Source of the DNA: Quillaja saponaria | Lineage: Eukaryota; Streptophyta; Magnoliopsida; Fabales; Quillajaceae | Assembly (NCBI GenBank): GCA_029379385.1 | Contig: CM055606.1 | Location: 5,518,001 to 5,582,000 of the forward strand | Direction of reading: 5' to 3' | Length of the DNA stretch: 64,000 nucleotides | In this document: positions 11,601 through 24,259 of the stretch, in pieces | How positions within the stretch are numbered: the first letter of the stretch is position 1 | Layout: every line of letters begins with the position of its first letter | Notes under the pieces: model-generated | The model's input: only the letters and a program-made list of their open reading frames with translations | Database searches by the model: none | Told to the model about the DNA's origin: nothing | Made by a program: the position numbers and the translations under genes

Positions 11601-12000
11601 CTTCAACAGCAACCACTTAGTCAGAGAAAAACAATACAGAAGAAATAGAGGTAAAAATCAATTCTTTGGTGGGAAAGATGGTAGTGCTCTACATGGGTTT
11701 TTCTGGGTTACTTGTGGTTTTGCTTCCTTCCACCATTTTCATCCCCCAAATTTACAATAGGACAGTTTTAGCTGGGGATAGTACTCTCGAAAGAAGGAAG
11801 GCTGTAGCTTTCTCATTCTTTTGTCTTCCCCAATAATTTAGAAAGTTTACCGTAGTCTGAGGTTCATACAATCTTTTGTATAGGTGGGGCCACACATTGG
11901 GAAAAAGAAAAATGAGGGCAAGTATCAAAAAGTGCCTGGCTCATTAAATTCATCCCCTGCCACATCATCACCTATTGGTTACATTTATACATCATCTATA
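11601..12000 (-). promoter_or_regulatory. 5' flank / promoter region of the KIX gene
   Basis: This stretch lies upstream of the KIX ATG (minus strand) and holds no reading frame of interest. It is less AT-rich than the DNA beyond 12,000 and should contain the 5' UTR and core promoter. No single TATA box stands out. Confidence 0.4.
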
Positions 12001-15000
12001 TTTAATTATTTATATTTATATTCTATACTGTTTCACCATGGTGGGCACACAAGAAAATGACAAAGCTGTCATACATCAATTTTCGGTTTCCTTATGAATT
12101 TAGGATGTTGAAAAAGATAAGTTGATTAAATCATTTTAACCCCTATGTTTGCTTGTATTATTTAAAAAATATTACTATAAAAAATTCACATATTAAAATA
12201 TTTTAGATGAAATCTATTCAAGCAGTTAAGTATGATTCGTGAAGTGAAAAATTAATTTTATTTAAAATTCACAATAGAATTTAATTAATATAAACAATAG
12301 CGTTTACTTTTCAAACTATTGCAGCATTATGTTTTTTAATCTTAAAAAAAAAGGTGTAAAATTTATTTTATTGGAATGAAATGGCGTAAAAAAAAAGTGT
12401 AAAATTTATTTTATTGGAATGAAATAGTGTAAAATTTTAATTACAATTTACGTTTTATCTAATTTTAAATTTCATGTCAAAAAGGTTGTATTTCATTTTG
12501 TAAAATTTATTTAAGATACATTATTGTTTTTGTCTCACCTCAATAATTTTTTGATGACTCTTAATATTACACATAAGTTTTTAACATAAATAAATCAATA
12601 AAAAGTCAGTACACATCATCTTACATGCTTACCTAACAAATTTCAAATTTTTTTTTTCTCTCAACTTGTCTTTTATTCACTAAACAACAATTAATTTCTC
12701 ATCTTTATATTATTAGTTCAATGATAATTTTAACTATAAAAAATTCAGGATAATATGAGAAAAATATTAAAACTAAAATAAACTTCTTGTTTGTTTCAAA
12801 TAAAAAAAAATTGAATTGAATATTTTAAGTATAGTTTTTATTTCAAATAAGATATTTCATTCTAAATGAACTGAATTATAAAATTTACTTAAAATGAAAT
12901 GACTTTTATTTTTGTGAATAAATATAAGAACAAAAAAAAAATGTTACTCAATTATAACAGTGGCAAAAAGTTTTTTTTGTGAACAACTCACAAGTTACTC
13001 GTTATAACAACTCATCTCGAACAGCTTATATAGAAAATAAATTGATTTTGAACTTATTTGTTCAAATTTGTTTGGTATACGAGTTCAGCTTGATATTTTT
13101 AAAACTCGACTCTTAATATTTATATATTTTATTTATAATAAATATACTTATACATATAAAAAGTGTCTAGAAATAATTTAATGTAGTAATAATTTACTCA
13201 ATCTATTCTCTAAATTGTCATGTATTCCACCCCTCTATTTGAGGAGGAGAATAAGTTTTTTTCTTTCTTATTGCTTGAAGAATTAATGCTATCTTTTGAC
13301 ATTCAGAAACAAAGGCTCGACTCGTTTCCATCCTATTCAACTACTTTTTATCCAATATTTCACTTGAAATGAATGTACGATTCAATATTGGTGAGAAATC
13401 TTTGGAAGCTAAAATGCTATAAATATCCTTTTCATGTGCTCAGACTCAGGTGGCTGAAAACACTAACTAGACAGAACACTGACTCTGCATGGGCCTTCCC
13501 CACTCACTCATGTCACGTCTACTGTTTGAAAACGGCTGTACAAAGCTAATATCCACTCCCACTCCCCAACAATGCTTCTTTTTCAATTCTTTTTTAACAA
13601 TTTGGATTTTTGGAGCATCCAACTTTCAATTTCCATCCCTCTTCATGTACAACACTTGCTCAGTTATAGGATTAAGACATACTGTTTGTAACGAATGTTA
13701 TCCGATTTTTAAGAATCACAACATTCAAAAATTGTTTAATTAATTATTTATGAATATATTTTATTTTATTATTTCTTAAAAGTCATGAATATTTTTACAA
13801 ATTAATTATAATTTTTTCAATAATTATTGTTACTAGTTGAAATTATAATAATTTCTTAAAAGTCGTGATATTGCCAAAATCAACCTAAGATAATTCTCAA
13901 TCCCATGCATTACTTCCTGCAGCTGCTTCCTCCTTCAATGTTTGCAATCGATTTTTGGTAAGAATAGTATTTCTTTTACAATAGATTTTACCAACTTTTA
14001 GATTTGACAATCTCTGGTGGAATTCTCCCAGTTAATTTTTTTTATTTTTAATTAATTTATGTGAGTGAATAGAATAATAAAAGGTTACTAAGAAAGAAAA
14101 AATAAGTTTATTATATATTTTTAATTAATTTATACTTAAAGACCTTTTGGTTTTAGAAAAACTAGTATCCTTGCAGGCTCTCATGTGCGTGCTCAATTTT
14201 TAAAATTTTTTTAGGTAAAATTTTGAAGTTAATTTTATTCTAAAATAAAAATTTAAATAACTTAAAATTTTCAAATAAATAAATAATTATAAAACATTAT
14301 TAAGATTATATGATCAATCTTCTTCTAGTTTCATTTATTGATTTAGTCTAGCATGTAAATGAATGAGAAAGAATGAAATAAGATTGGATAACTAATTTAG
14401 AAGAAAAATTAGAGTTTATTTTTAAAATAGAAATTGTGTGATAGCGGGTAATTATTTTTAAAATTAAAATAAATTTTATTGTAAAAATATATCAAAAACC
14501 CACAATATAAATACATATAAAAAAATAAAAAACCGAATACCTAGGTAATATATGGTATTTTTAAGAAAAAATATTAACTAAAACTTGGGAAGACACTGGG
14601 TATTTAGGCTTTTAGTATTGTATAATATAACATCTATACTATTATAAATGGAAGAAGACACTTAGGCTCTCTTATTTTATAATAGTATAAGTGAATTAAA
14701 TATTTTTTATTAATTTAAATTAATTAAAATATTAACTTCTTAATAACTACCATACCACTTAGAACCACACACAAATTCTTCTCTTCCCTTTTAAATAGAA
14801 CAAAAAAAAATTAAAATGGTCATTTTATTTTATTTTAAAAAAAATAAATTATTCAACATGTGCATAATACTTACTTTACGCACTTGCATGTGACTAATAA
14901 TATGATATAATATAGATAAATATAGATATAAATACTTATCAGATATTATTAAATAATATTTTTGAACAACAAAGAAGTAGTTTATTTCTTGAAAAACAAA

Positions 15001-15300
15001 GATCAACAAAGAAGAAAATGGAGAAATGGTCCAATATTGACCAAGTATTTGGTAGTGTATAAGTGGTATTGGAGGGTGCCATTTAATGAAAATGGTAGAA
15101 TTGATATTTTATTTTATTTAGTTGAATCTGATTATATTAAATTTAATTTTAAGTGAAAAATAATTTGATGAAAATAAAATATATATAAAAAAAAAACTTC
15201 AACCAAACACGAATATCAATTTAGATTATTTGCTTCTAATCAAAATTAATAAAATTATAATTAAAAAACATACAACGTCTTAAATCCTTATAATAACTTT
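12001..15300. other. AT-rich intergenic DNA
   Basis: No gene recognised. Visible structure includes a short tandem duplication at about 12,350-12,440 (GTGTAAAATTTATTTTATTGG twice, near 12,354 and 12,401), many A/T homopolymers, and an inverted repeat at 14,635-14,689. Open frames at 13,489-13,743 and 14,962-15,156 look like chance. Confidence 0.5.
14633..14689. repeat. Short inverted repeat (possible TE terminus)
   Basis: TATACTATTATAAA at 14635-14648 is repeated inverted as TTTATAATAGTATA at 14676-14689, with a 27-base loop. The left arm is preceded by TC, and TCTATACTATTA resembles the 5' terminus of some plant Helitrons. No matching Helitron 3' end was established, so the assignment is tentative. 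Confidence 0.35.
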
Positions 15301-15559
15301 TTGTTTATTTCTTCTTCTTTTCTTTCTAGAAATGTAATTATGGTTCATTTGGAAAGCCTATAAAGGATTATTGGAATTCAAAAATCACAAGTTTTATGAT
15401 TTTATGCTAATCTTTTTTTTTTCTTTTTTACAATATTGTGAATACTTTGAACGTAGATTGTTTCTTAATAAATTTTATTCGGTGAAGTCAATAAATTTTC
15501 TTTAGTTAAATTAGTTGCAATTGAATCGGCATAATATATATGTAATTTTATTTTCTAAA

Positions 15560-16310
15560 TATTCTTATATTTTTTCTCAATCATTAGAATAGTAGTATCT
15601 TTTGTAAGTATAATCCTTGTATTTTTTTTAATCTTGATCAATAGGATGATATTCTTGAATGAAATCTAAAATTTTTGAAATTTTGGAACAAAATGAATAA
15701 TATTTAAAATCTTAATATGATTACATTTGAAGAATTGTGATTATTTGATTTGAGTTGATAATTAGTCCCGCATAAATTTTTATCTTTAGAAACTTATTCA
15801 TTAATTGATGAGAAAAATTGAAATACATTTAAAAAATTATATTCAATATGTCATAATATATTTTATGATCACTACTCAATAAAAAAATAAAATAAATAAT
15901 AATTTTACACAATTAACTATAAATTTTCAGTAAAATTTTGTCTCATAAGATTTGACTAATTTTTAAGTTGGCTTTTAAAATTTCTTACAACATATCTTAA
16001 ATATTGGAAGACAAACTCTATACGCTAGCTAGTAATATTTTATGATACTTGCTTCAATGATATTTTTTGTCTTTTAATTTTCATTCTCCTCAATCTTTTT
16101 CTTTTTAACTTTAAAATGAAGAGAAAGAATATTACATGATCCATTACTACATTTACTAATTTATTCTCATTTAACCTAATATTTATTCTTTTATAGTGGA
16201 GTTAATACCTATTTTATCTAAATAAAATATAAATATATCATATATAAATATTAAATTTTTTTCAAAATTTCAGTAGGGTCACTAATTTCATGTGGCTCCG
16301 CCACTAATTA
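15560..16310 (+). repeat. Diverged dispersed direct repeat, copy A
   Basis: This region matches 17,260-18,020 in order and orientation through many anchors, such as AATCATTA.(A/G)ATAGTAGT, TTAGTC(C/T)CG, CACTACTCAATAAAAA/CTACTCAATAAAAA, AAATAAATAATAATTTTAC, ACATATCT.AAATATTG and CCAAATAAAATATAAATAT (or CTAAATAAA...). It ends with GGGTCACTAATTT and then GTGGCTCCGCCAC. It is probably two old copies of one transposable-element segment. No coding domain was seen. Confidence 0.6.
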
Positions 16311-17259
16311 TGGTACTTTTTTATTAAACTCGCACCGACCCTAATTGTTTGCATCTCTAGGATATGTACTAAGGATGAAATGCTAGAATATTATTTAATC
16401 TCAAATCAATTCCGATACAAAATGTCTCAGTTTAATTGGCTAAGTGGCGAGACTAGTTATTTCAAGTTGATTTGTTTGTCTACTTTGTGAGTTTAATACT
16501 GCTGATGTCCTCTATACTAGTACAAATATTGAGGAATAAATGATAAATTTCTATCATTTCTTAAAATAAAGTCCTATTCTTCAATGTGAAAATTTGCTTT
16601 TTCAGCTGAAACAGAGTCGGCCCTAATGGTACATTTATTTCTTGATTAATTAGTACAAGCTTTTCTATATTTTGTTTCAAATATTAATTTAAGTGTTATT
16701 TTAGGACCACAACGTGATCCCAGTCTCATTTGATAAATGGTACAGATATTAAGACAAAACTCACCAATATTTCATATGAAACAATATAAAAGTCGCTACC
16801 CTCACTCATAAAGCTGAAAATGAACTTGTATACATATATTTTTTTCTTTTTTTCTTTTTTCCTTTTTTTCTGGCTTCAATGATAACAAATATAATTGATA
16901 GATGGATCATGCAAGTCATATCAATATTGCTATGAACAGTAATGGGTTTATTATGCCAACTTTTGTTCCTTTTTTAATTTGGTATTTTCATGGTAGGGGT
17001 ATAAGCAAATGGTGCTAGGGCCAGAGACAAATGTAGCAAAGAAAGCAACCTCCCTAGCTCACGCTTCACCATCAATTAACTTCATGCTGATATAGGGAGA
17101 ATCTCCAGCCATTTAACACTAATTCCCTATTTTCATTAAAAAAAAATTATACTCATCAAACTAGCTAGAGTTGAACATATATAATAAAAAAATTATGATT
17201 AATTATGTGACTGCTATTTTTTTATTTTTTTATTTTTATAAATATGATCTTTTTTTATT

Positions 17260-18020
17260 TTTTTTTTTCTCCCAATCATTATGATAGTAGTCTTTTTGCA
17301 TGTATGATTTTTGTATATTATTTTTTCTCTTGGTCATTATGATGGTATAATATATAGAGTTTCAATGCGATTCTTTTTTGAATTTTTTTGAGTATTTGAT
17401 TTGAGAAGATGGTTAGTCTCGTAAAAATAAAAAAATATAAAAAAAATTATATTTACAAACTTACTCATTAACTAAATAGAAGAATCAAAATACATTTAAC
17501 CTTTAATAAGTCACAATATATTAATAATTACTACTCAATAAAAATTAAAATAAATAATAATTTTACCATTATTTATAAATAATTTTAATAAATGCAAAAT
17601 TTAAGAGTAAGGTTAAAAAATTCTTATAACATATCTCAAATATTGAAAAAACAAACATAATATGTTAGCTAATAATATCTTCTTGTAGCTATTTCAAAGA
17701 CATTTTTTATCTTTTAATTCTCTTTTTCTCAGTCCTTTCTTTTCCTTTTCCTTTTCCTTTTCACTTATTTACTTTAGAGCCTATTCCTATGGACTATTAC
17801 CAAATTTTATTATTTTTAAATTAGTAAATGTTACTTTTTTATTGAGAAATAATAGGAGAATAATATTATATGATCCATCACTATATTATAAATTTATCTT
17901 CATTTGATTCTATATTTACTATTTTTCAGTGAGGTCAATACATATTTTATCCAAATAAAATATAAATATACCATGTGTATATCCTATACTTTTTCACAAT
18001 TTGAATGGGGTCACCAAATT
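17260..18020 (+). repeat. Diverged dispersed direct repeat, copy B
   Basis: Second copy of the segment at 15,560-16,310, about 1.7 kb downstream in the same orientation. Its right end (GGGTCACCAAATTACTTT) abuts the inverted-repeat element that starts at 18,026. The bases between the copies (16,320-17,250) are AT-rich and hold no recognised gene. Confidence 0.6.
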
Positions 18021-18025
18021 ACTTT

Positions 18026-18825
18026 GAGTAAAGTACACATAACTCCTTATGATTCAGCTTATTCCCAATCACATACACGTGTTTCATTTTACCCAAAACC
18101 ACCTCCATGTGCTTTGGATGAAAGAATTCTTTAATGGAATCTATTAAATTTAACCAATAAAATACCCACATATTGTGCACACGAGTGTACACTAAATGAT
18201 CACCATATTCACCTTATTTGTCAATGAATTCTCGATTGTAGTATTCATATCACCATCTCAAAATGAGTCCCCTCTGTCTTGTGTTTCTTTTCTTCTCAAC
18301 CATCAACTTCCATAGTTTTGGTGTTGTTATCAATCCTTTTTATAGAGAATATCTTCATTTTTGGGCATTGCATTACTATTAATTTTCCAATGAAGTGAAT
18401 TTGAAGACTAGATCACTTGAGCTTCAGCTTTCTGGGATTGGTAGATTTAAGAGTTTTAAAGTTTTTAATTAGCTGAAAATAATATCTCATGATCTTGTTC
18501 ATCTCCCTCCTTTGATACCTTTAATTTCCTCTATCATTTGGCACTTACCTATTATCATCTTAGTGAGTTGAACAACTTAAGAAAGTAAGGATTTAAGAAT
18601 TTAGGAATTTGAGGTATTGGGGAAGAAATTGAGGATTTTAGAATTTGGGGAGAGAAAAAGTAGGTTAGAGGCAATGGTACATGTGGGTGTTTTCTTGGCT
18701 AAATTTATGAGATTCTATTAAGGGACACTTTCATCCAAAGTACAAGGGGCAGTTTTGGACAAAATAAAACACATGCATGTGTTTGGGAGTAAGTTAAACC
18801 ATATGGGATTATGTGTACTTTACTC
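18026..18825. mobile_element. Non-autonomous element with long terminal inverted repeats
   Basis: The left end starts GAGTAAAGTACACATAA at 18,026. The right end, read on the minus strand from 18,825, starts with the same 17 bases. Similarity continues for roughly 120 bp on each side (TTACTCCCAAACACATGCAT versus TTATTCCCAATCACATACAC, then TTTGGATGAAAG in both). The 550-bp middle has no coding capacity. Long inverted repeats without a transposase suggest a Mutator-like or foldback MITE. I could not find a clean target duplication, so the superfamily is open. Confidence 0.75.
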
Positions 18826-18997
18826 TATTTAGTGATTTTTTAAAATAATTATTACATACACAAATGAATTAGTTTTGTATACAAGATTATGTAAACAACT
18901 AAAATTCTAGATCACACAAGGATGGTTCAATCTCACGCTCTTAGGGATTAGAATTAAGGTATTCCCCTACCAAATTAGAGACATTTTACAAGGTTTT

Positions 18998-19028
18998 CTG
19001 AAAAAAAAAAAAAAAAAAAAAAAAAAAG
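18998..19028 (+). repeat. Poly-A tract, about 27 A
   Basis: A run of roughly 27 adenines followed by GAATTCGCC, about 90 bp left of the CACTA-like terminus. It could be the tail of a small retroposon or a simple repeat; no retroposon body was recognised upstream. Confidence 0.6.
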
Positions 19029-19439
19029 AATTCGCCTTAATACTTTTTTCTTGTTTACTGACTTCCATGGCTAGTAAAAAATATTTTGAAAATTAATTTA
19101 CATCCAAATATCCCTACAAGAAATAAAGGCATCGATGATAGCATAACAATGTCGCTTATAAGCCAATTGAAGTCACTTACACTCATCTTCAATAAGAAGC
19201 ATACGTTGATTAGTAGACGCATGTGGATTTGTTGCAGATGGAGCTATCTATGGCATCATTCACTTATCTACGACAATATAGTGGAGGCAGATAATTATCG
19301 CTAATACTTTATTATTAGTGTGCACCACGTGGATGCATATACATTGTCGCTAATACATATTTTCGTCCACTATGCTGTCACTAATAGGTGAACACTGAAT
19401 AAATTAATTATCAGCTTTAGCAATGCTGAACATGCTCAA

Positions 19440-20290
19440 TTTTTTTAAGTTTTCAACTAGAAAATGCACTTGTGCATAAATTTGTAACTTTGGATGAAAA
19501 ATATTAATGTTTAGGTATTCTTAGCTTGACAAACATGTATTTTACTATTTTACTAACCGATGCCCAATTTTTAAAATTTTTAACTAGAAACACACACTTG
19601 TGTGTATCAATTTCTAACATTTAATTCAAATTAAAAACTGTTTATTCCTATAAGTGTTATTTGTCCCCACAGACGTCTCAGAACTTCCAACTTATCACAT
19701 AAATGTGTATTTGACTATTTTACCTATTGAGGCCTTATTTTTAAAGTTTTCAACTAGAAATGCATATTTGTGCATAAATTCCTAACATTTAATCTGAATA
19801 GAAAACTGTTTATTCCTATAGATCTTATACGTCTCCACGGACGTGTGAAAACTCTTGATCTGTCAAACAAACGTGTGTTTGACTATTTTACGCCTGAGAC
19901 CTAGTTATTCAAGTTTTCAATTAGAAACACACACTTGTTCATAAATTCTTAAAATTTGAACCAAATTGCAAACTGTTTATTCCTACACATCTGATTTGAC
20001 TCCATGAATGTGTCGGTAGTTCTGGCTTGTCAAACAAACATGTATTTGACTATTTTACTCCCCAAGGCCTAATTTTTAAAGTTTTCAACTACAAATGCAC
20101 ACATGTACATAAATTCCTAACATTTGATCCAAATTACAAACTGTTTGTCCCTAGATGTTTTATTTTTCTCCGTGGATGCTTTAGCACTTTCGACTCCTCA
20201 AACAGACATGTATGAGACTATATACCACCCGATGCCCAATTTTTGAAGTTTTCAACTAAAAACCGCACACTTGTGCATAAATTCTAACAT
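19440..20290. repeat. Tandem array, monomer about 168 bp, about 5 copies
   Basis: The motif AAGTTTTCAACTAG recurs at about 19447, 19575 (diverged), 19743, 19911, 20079 and 20246, giving a period of 167-168 bp after a shorter first unit. Each unit also carries a CACACTTGTGCATAAATTCC-like stretch, TAACATTT, AAACTGTTTATTCCTA, CTCCA.GGACGTGT and TTTGACTATTTTAC. Copies are clearly diverged. The array lies just inside the left end of the CACTA-like element. Confidence 0.85.
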
Positions 20291-20699
20291 AATAAATCAT
20301 TCTTATTTACATAAATCAAAAGTAAAAAAAAGTGAAAACTAACATAATACTTTCGTCAAATAGAGAGATGGTGGTGGATGTGGATACTGTGCCATCAATC
20401 TCCTCATTTTTTAGGTCCTCTCAAGTGGTGAAGCAATAAACATCTGAGTGTTATCGATTGTGTTCGAATCCACTTATCCTATCACTTTTGACTCCATGCA
20501 GCCACCAAATACGTAATAATACCAAGGCTTATTCCATATCAAATGTTTTTCCCCATGAAACTTCATTGGGGACGGGACATCTGGTGTACCACTATTGCTG
20601 CTTGTACTCGCTTGTGTCTCTGGGCCTTAGCAATTAAAAACTTGACCTACAAATGAAAACCAAAAGTTGTTGTAATAAATCAACTTCATTAATGAAAAC

Positions 20700-21120
20700 A
20701 TAACAATAATGTAGTTAAAATTCACTTATACTAACATGAAGTTTCTTTGATTTTTGGTCCACAAATTCACCTTTCCTCTTGTGAATATATTGAAAACCTT
20801 TTCCTTAGTACGATCTTGACTCGACTCTTTCTTATGTACAAAGAAAATATGAAAAAAAAATTGCTTAATTGAATAAAAGACAATGTAATAAAATAACAAA
20901 AAAGTGAAAATTGATTTATCATTCTTTTTCTCATGCACAGCAACATTAACAAATCCACTACATGGTGAATAAGCTCTATACCAATTTCACGCTGGCTAAC
21001 ATGTTCCACAATGTCTCCCACCAACCTTGTGGGATTAATGATTTTGACTCCTTCTAATCTTAGGTCTTTGACCCAAGAAACTCCATAAAAATTATTTCTC
21101 AGTTTGTTATACGAGTCTAG
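20700..21120 (-). pseudogene. Possible CACTA accessory (TNPA/Transposase_24-like) remnant
   Basis: On the minus strand, broken frames include SPCSGFVNVAVHEKKND and WICGPKIKETS. These weakly resemble plant Ptta/En/Spm accessory proteins, where a HTxGSKSF-type motif precedes such a segment. Multiple stops and frameshifts prevent a firm call. The position, downstream of TNP2 and inside the element, is where such a gene is expected. It could also be meaningless sequence. Confidence 0.25.
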
Positions 21121-21236
21121 GAGTCATTGTTGAAATGCACCTTAAATGGAGTGTTTTAATTATGCCCAAGGTGGGGTATATGGAGAGATGCATAGTTGTT
21201 TGTAAAAGTAATCTATTTGAATTCCTTCAAAAATTT

Positions 21237-21410
21237 TGAATTTATTTCAACAGTTATGAAGTTATTTCAACTATTATGAATTCATTTCAGTAATTATAAA
21301 TTTAATTTAGTGGTTATGAATTCATTCGGAAATGAATTCATTTCAACAATTATGACTTCATTTTAGCAGTTATGAATTCATTTCAGGAATTATGAATTCA
21401 TATGCACTTA
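21237..21410. repeat. Minisatellite, about 24-bp unit, about 7 copies
   Basis: Imperfect repeats of TTATGAATTCATTTCAGCAA-like units (variants with AAGTTATTTCAAC and AATTCATTCGG) fill this stretch inside the CACTA-like element. No coding meaning. Confidence 0.75.
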
Positions 21411-22849
21411 ATAGCTAGAGAATGATCTCTGAGACCATCATTATCCTCAAAATAATTAAAAAAATTAATTTTGTAACTAAAGATTTTTTGAATAAGTATG
21501 GGATGACTCTACATTTTCTAAATATATAATCTTCTTCTCTTCTCTTTATATATTAACCTCTACACAGAAACTTTGAGAGATTTTTCTGTGAATAATTATG
21601 ACAGGATAATTATTATTTTAAAGGCTTGACATATATCCTGGAGATATATTGCATGTATCCTTTAGCAAACCTTTATGGTAGAGGCAATAGAAACCTTAAG
21701 GACAAGGACCACCCGTGTCATTACTTGTCCAATTTTCTTAGTTTGGCATATTTTGTAGTTGCCAAAATAACAGTTACTACATTTATCAAAGACTTTCCTC
21801 GATCTTTCCAATTCCTGTGGGTTTTAAACCTAAAACGTTTACTCATTACAAGTATCAACTAAATTCATTTCTAGTGTTTAAACATAATTAAGTTGAATTA
21901 AAGTTAATATGAGATGACGAAAATAATATTTACCATAAAATCTCTATAATATAACAATTTTGCCTTTGGCATATACTTCCAAGTAAATACCAAAAGCACA
22001 TGGAAAATAGTTCCTACCAATTTTAAAAATAATGGTGGACACCTTATTATGTCCGTAGAAGGCACTATGGTATAAATAAGTAGTTTTATGTAAACTGTCA
22101 CACAAAATATAATATAATATTCATAAATAAAAAATAAAATATATTTACTTACGCATTCCCTAATATTTGAATGACGAGATGATCCATTTTATTATCGAAA
22201 GGATTGGTTAATTTATTAGGGCCTCTCTGTGGATTTGTCCTTATGGCACCGCATCCGCACCCATTCTATCCTCTGCGTCCTCTACATCATTATCCTTATG
22301 TCCCAATGCTGAGGAGGATGGCTATCATGGGGTTGCCGAACTCGAGGGCAAATATGCATAATCAATGATCTAAACCAGTGGAGAAGCTGAGATAAAAAAT
22401 AATTGAGAGGCTAATATTGGAACTGAATGGGAGGTTGTCAAGACTGAATGACTCGCTGAAGTCCTTATTAAAGAAGGGGTCTGATGTCCTCTTGGGGTGA
22501 ATTGATGATGCCCCAACTAAAGCATCAATAGAAGGGACAACAAAAGTACCCCAACCTCCTTGAATGGGGTTAACAGTTATGATGTATATATATATGATAA
22601 ATAGAATGTACATATGTTAGTCATTTGTTTGAAACATAATAGTAAGTTGTAAACATATATTTCTATTAGTATTCACATTGATTTAAAGCAATTAACATAC
22701 TAGAAGATATACTAGATAATATAATATTGATAAATAAAAAGAAAATATAATTACTTAATCATCGGCTACTATTTTAATGACGGGACGATCCATCTCATTA
22801 TTGAATAGAGGGGCTAGCTTATTCATAAACAAAAACTTGTTACAGATTT

Positions 22850-24190
22850 TACTACGCAAGCTTACATATCATTAAACAAGTAATATATTAGTAAATACAA
22901 TGTCAAACCCACAAGGAATTATTACTACAATAATGTTAAATACTAAAATTATGGCAACCTAATCTTATTCAAACAACTGATTTTGTATTTGCAATCAATG
23001 GTTTTAAGCTAAATAAATTATTAACTTTTTTTAACTAAACCTAGGTTTACAATATCGCTAAACACTTCACTTATATTCTCCTCACTCTTTCTTAAATTAT
23101 GCAATGATTTAAATTATTAACCTAGATTTCTTAATTAATCATAAACGTATTCTGATGTCTTATAATAATATCCCTTTCAACTAATTCTCTATAGTCTTAT
23201 CAGAATTAGGTTAAAATAGATTCATTAAGCTTCAACTCTAAATTGGTTACATATGGCAGGAGAGTATATTCCTATCACTCAAGAAAATCAAATAATTCAA
23301 TTATATGAATAAATCAATCATATGCTAGTTCATCTATGGCCAACCCTAAATTCCTTTTTCCAAGTTTTATTAGGAATCTTAATAGATCTAATTAGTGATC
23401 AATTAGCTAGAAGCATTAAGAACAAGATGAGCATAAATAACTTAAAAACCAATGCATAAAATAACTAGAAGCAAAGAGTATATAGACTACATGTTTAGTT
23501 CAATTATACACTAGAAAAGGAACTATTCCATACTAACTAAAGAAAACAAAAACATAATTATCATTACAAGTAAAATTAGAAAATAAGAAGGGAAGAGAAA
23601 ACTATAAGTTTTCATGGCTTCAAGTCTTCAAGAACTCCTTAGAGTCTCCAATATTGCTTGATTTGATGTGTTCTTTAAACCCCAGCCTTCAACCCTTTCT
23701 TATAGATCTTTTTCTCCTAATTAAGATCAAACATGATTCTATTTTGTTGCACAGGCACCATGGCGGTACCTTTTCTAGTGTTACGATGCCAAACTCTCTA
23801 GAAGTTTGAACAATACGAGATGTCCTTCTAGTGCTATGATGCCACCTCTGACTTTATGCTCGAGTTCTTGGAATTCCACTATTGTGGTGTTGTGCTCTCA
23901 GGTAAATTGGGATTGTTTCTGCTCTTTCAGCATCATGGAGTCCTAAATGTTCAACATCGCAGTGCTAGTTTCAAGTTTAATAATCATTTTTAAGTCAAAT
24001 TAGGTCACTACTTCAATAAATTTAAAACAAAGTAAACAATCAACATAAACATACTTAAATAATATAATTCTAAGCAAGCATAACTTAACTTAAAATCAAC
24101 AATTTTAATTAAATTCTGATCCTAAACTCAAGAATTTAGCATATTTTAGTAGTCCTAAATGTAGTGAAATAATTTTGTTTTATAGAGTTA
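22850..24190. mobile_element. Probable insertion of another repeat inside the CACTA element
   Basis: This block begins near TTTTACTACGCAAGCTTACA, contains GTCAAACCCACAAGGAATTA, and ends near TTTTATAGAGTTATCAAC. From memory, the first two resemble a common plant repeat with a CGCAAG...CACAGGGA-type start. It separates the TNP2 C-terminus (ending at about 24,260) from the 20-22.8 kb part of the CACTA element. No open reading frame or clear terminal repeat was found. Flanking it on the left, 22,140-22,200 and 22,750-22,830 are short diverged duplicates of each other (minus strand reading NKMDHLVIQI / NEMDRPVIKI). Confidence 0.35.
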
Positions 24191-24259
24191 TCAACATATT
24201 AGATAATATAAAACCTAATCTTCTTCATCATCAATAAAGTCTTATTCTTCCACTTCATC

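Noticed and set aside
13489..13743. Open frame of 84 codons in AT-rich intergenic DNA
   Set aside because: Composition is typical of random sequence with many Phe/Asn/Thr codons, and there is no recognisable family.
20405..20485. tRNA-like GTTCGAATCC preceded by AGTGGTGAAGCAA
   Set aside because: The T-loop-like motif has no matching acceptor, D or anticodon stems at proper spacing. It lies inside decayed CACTA sequence.
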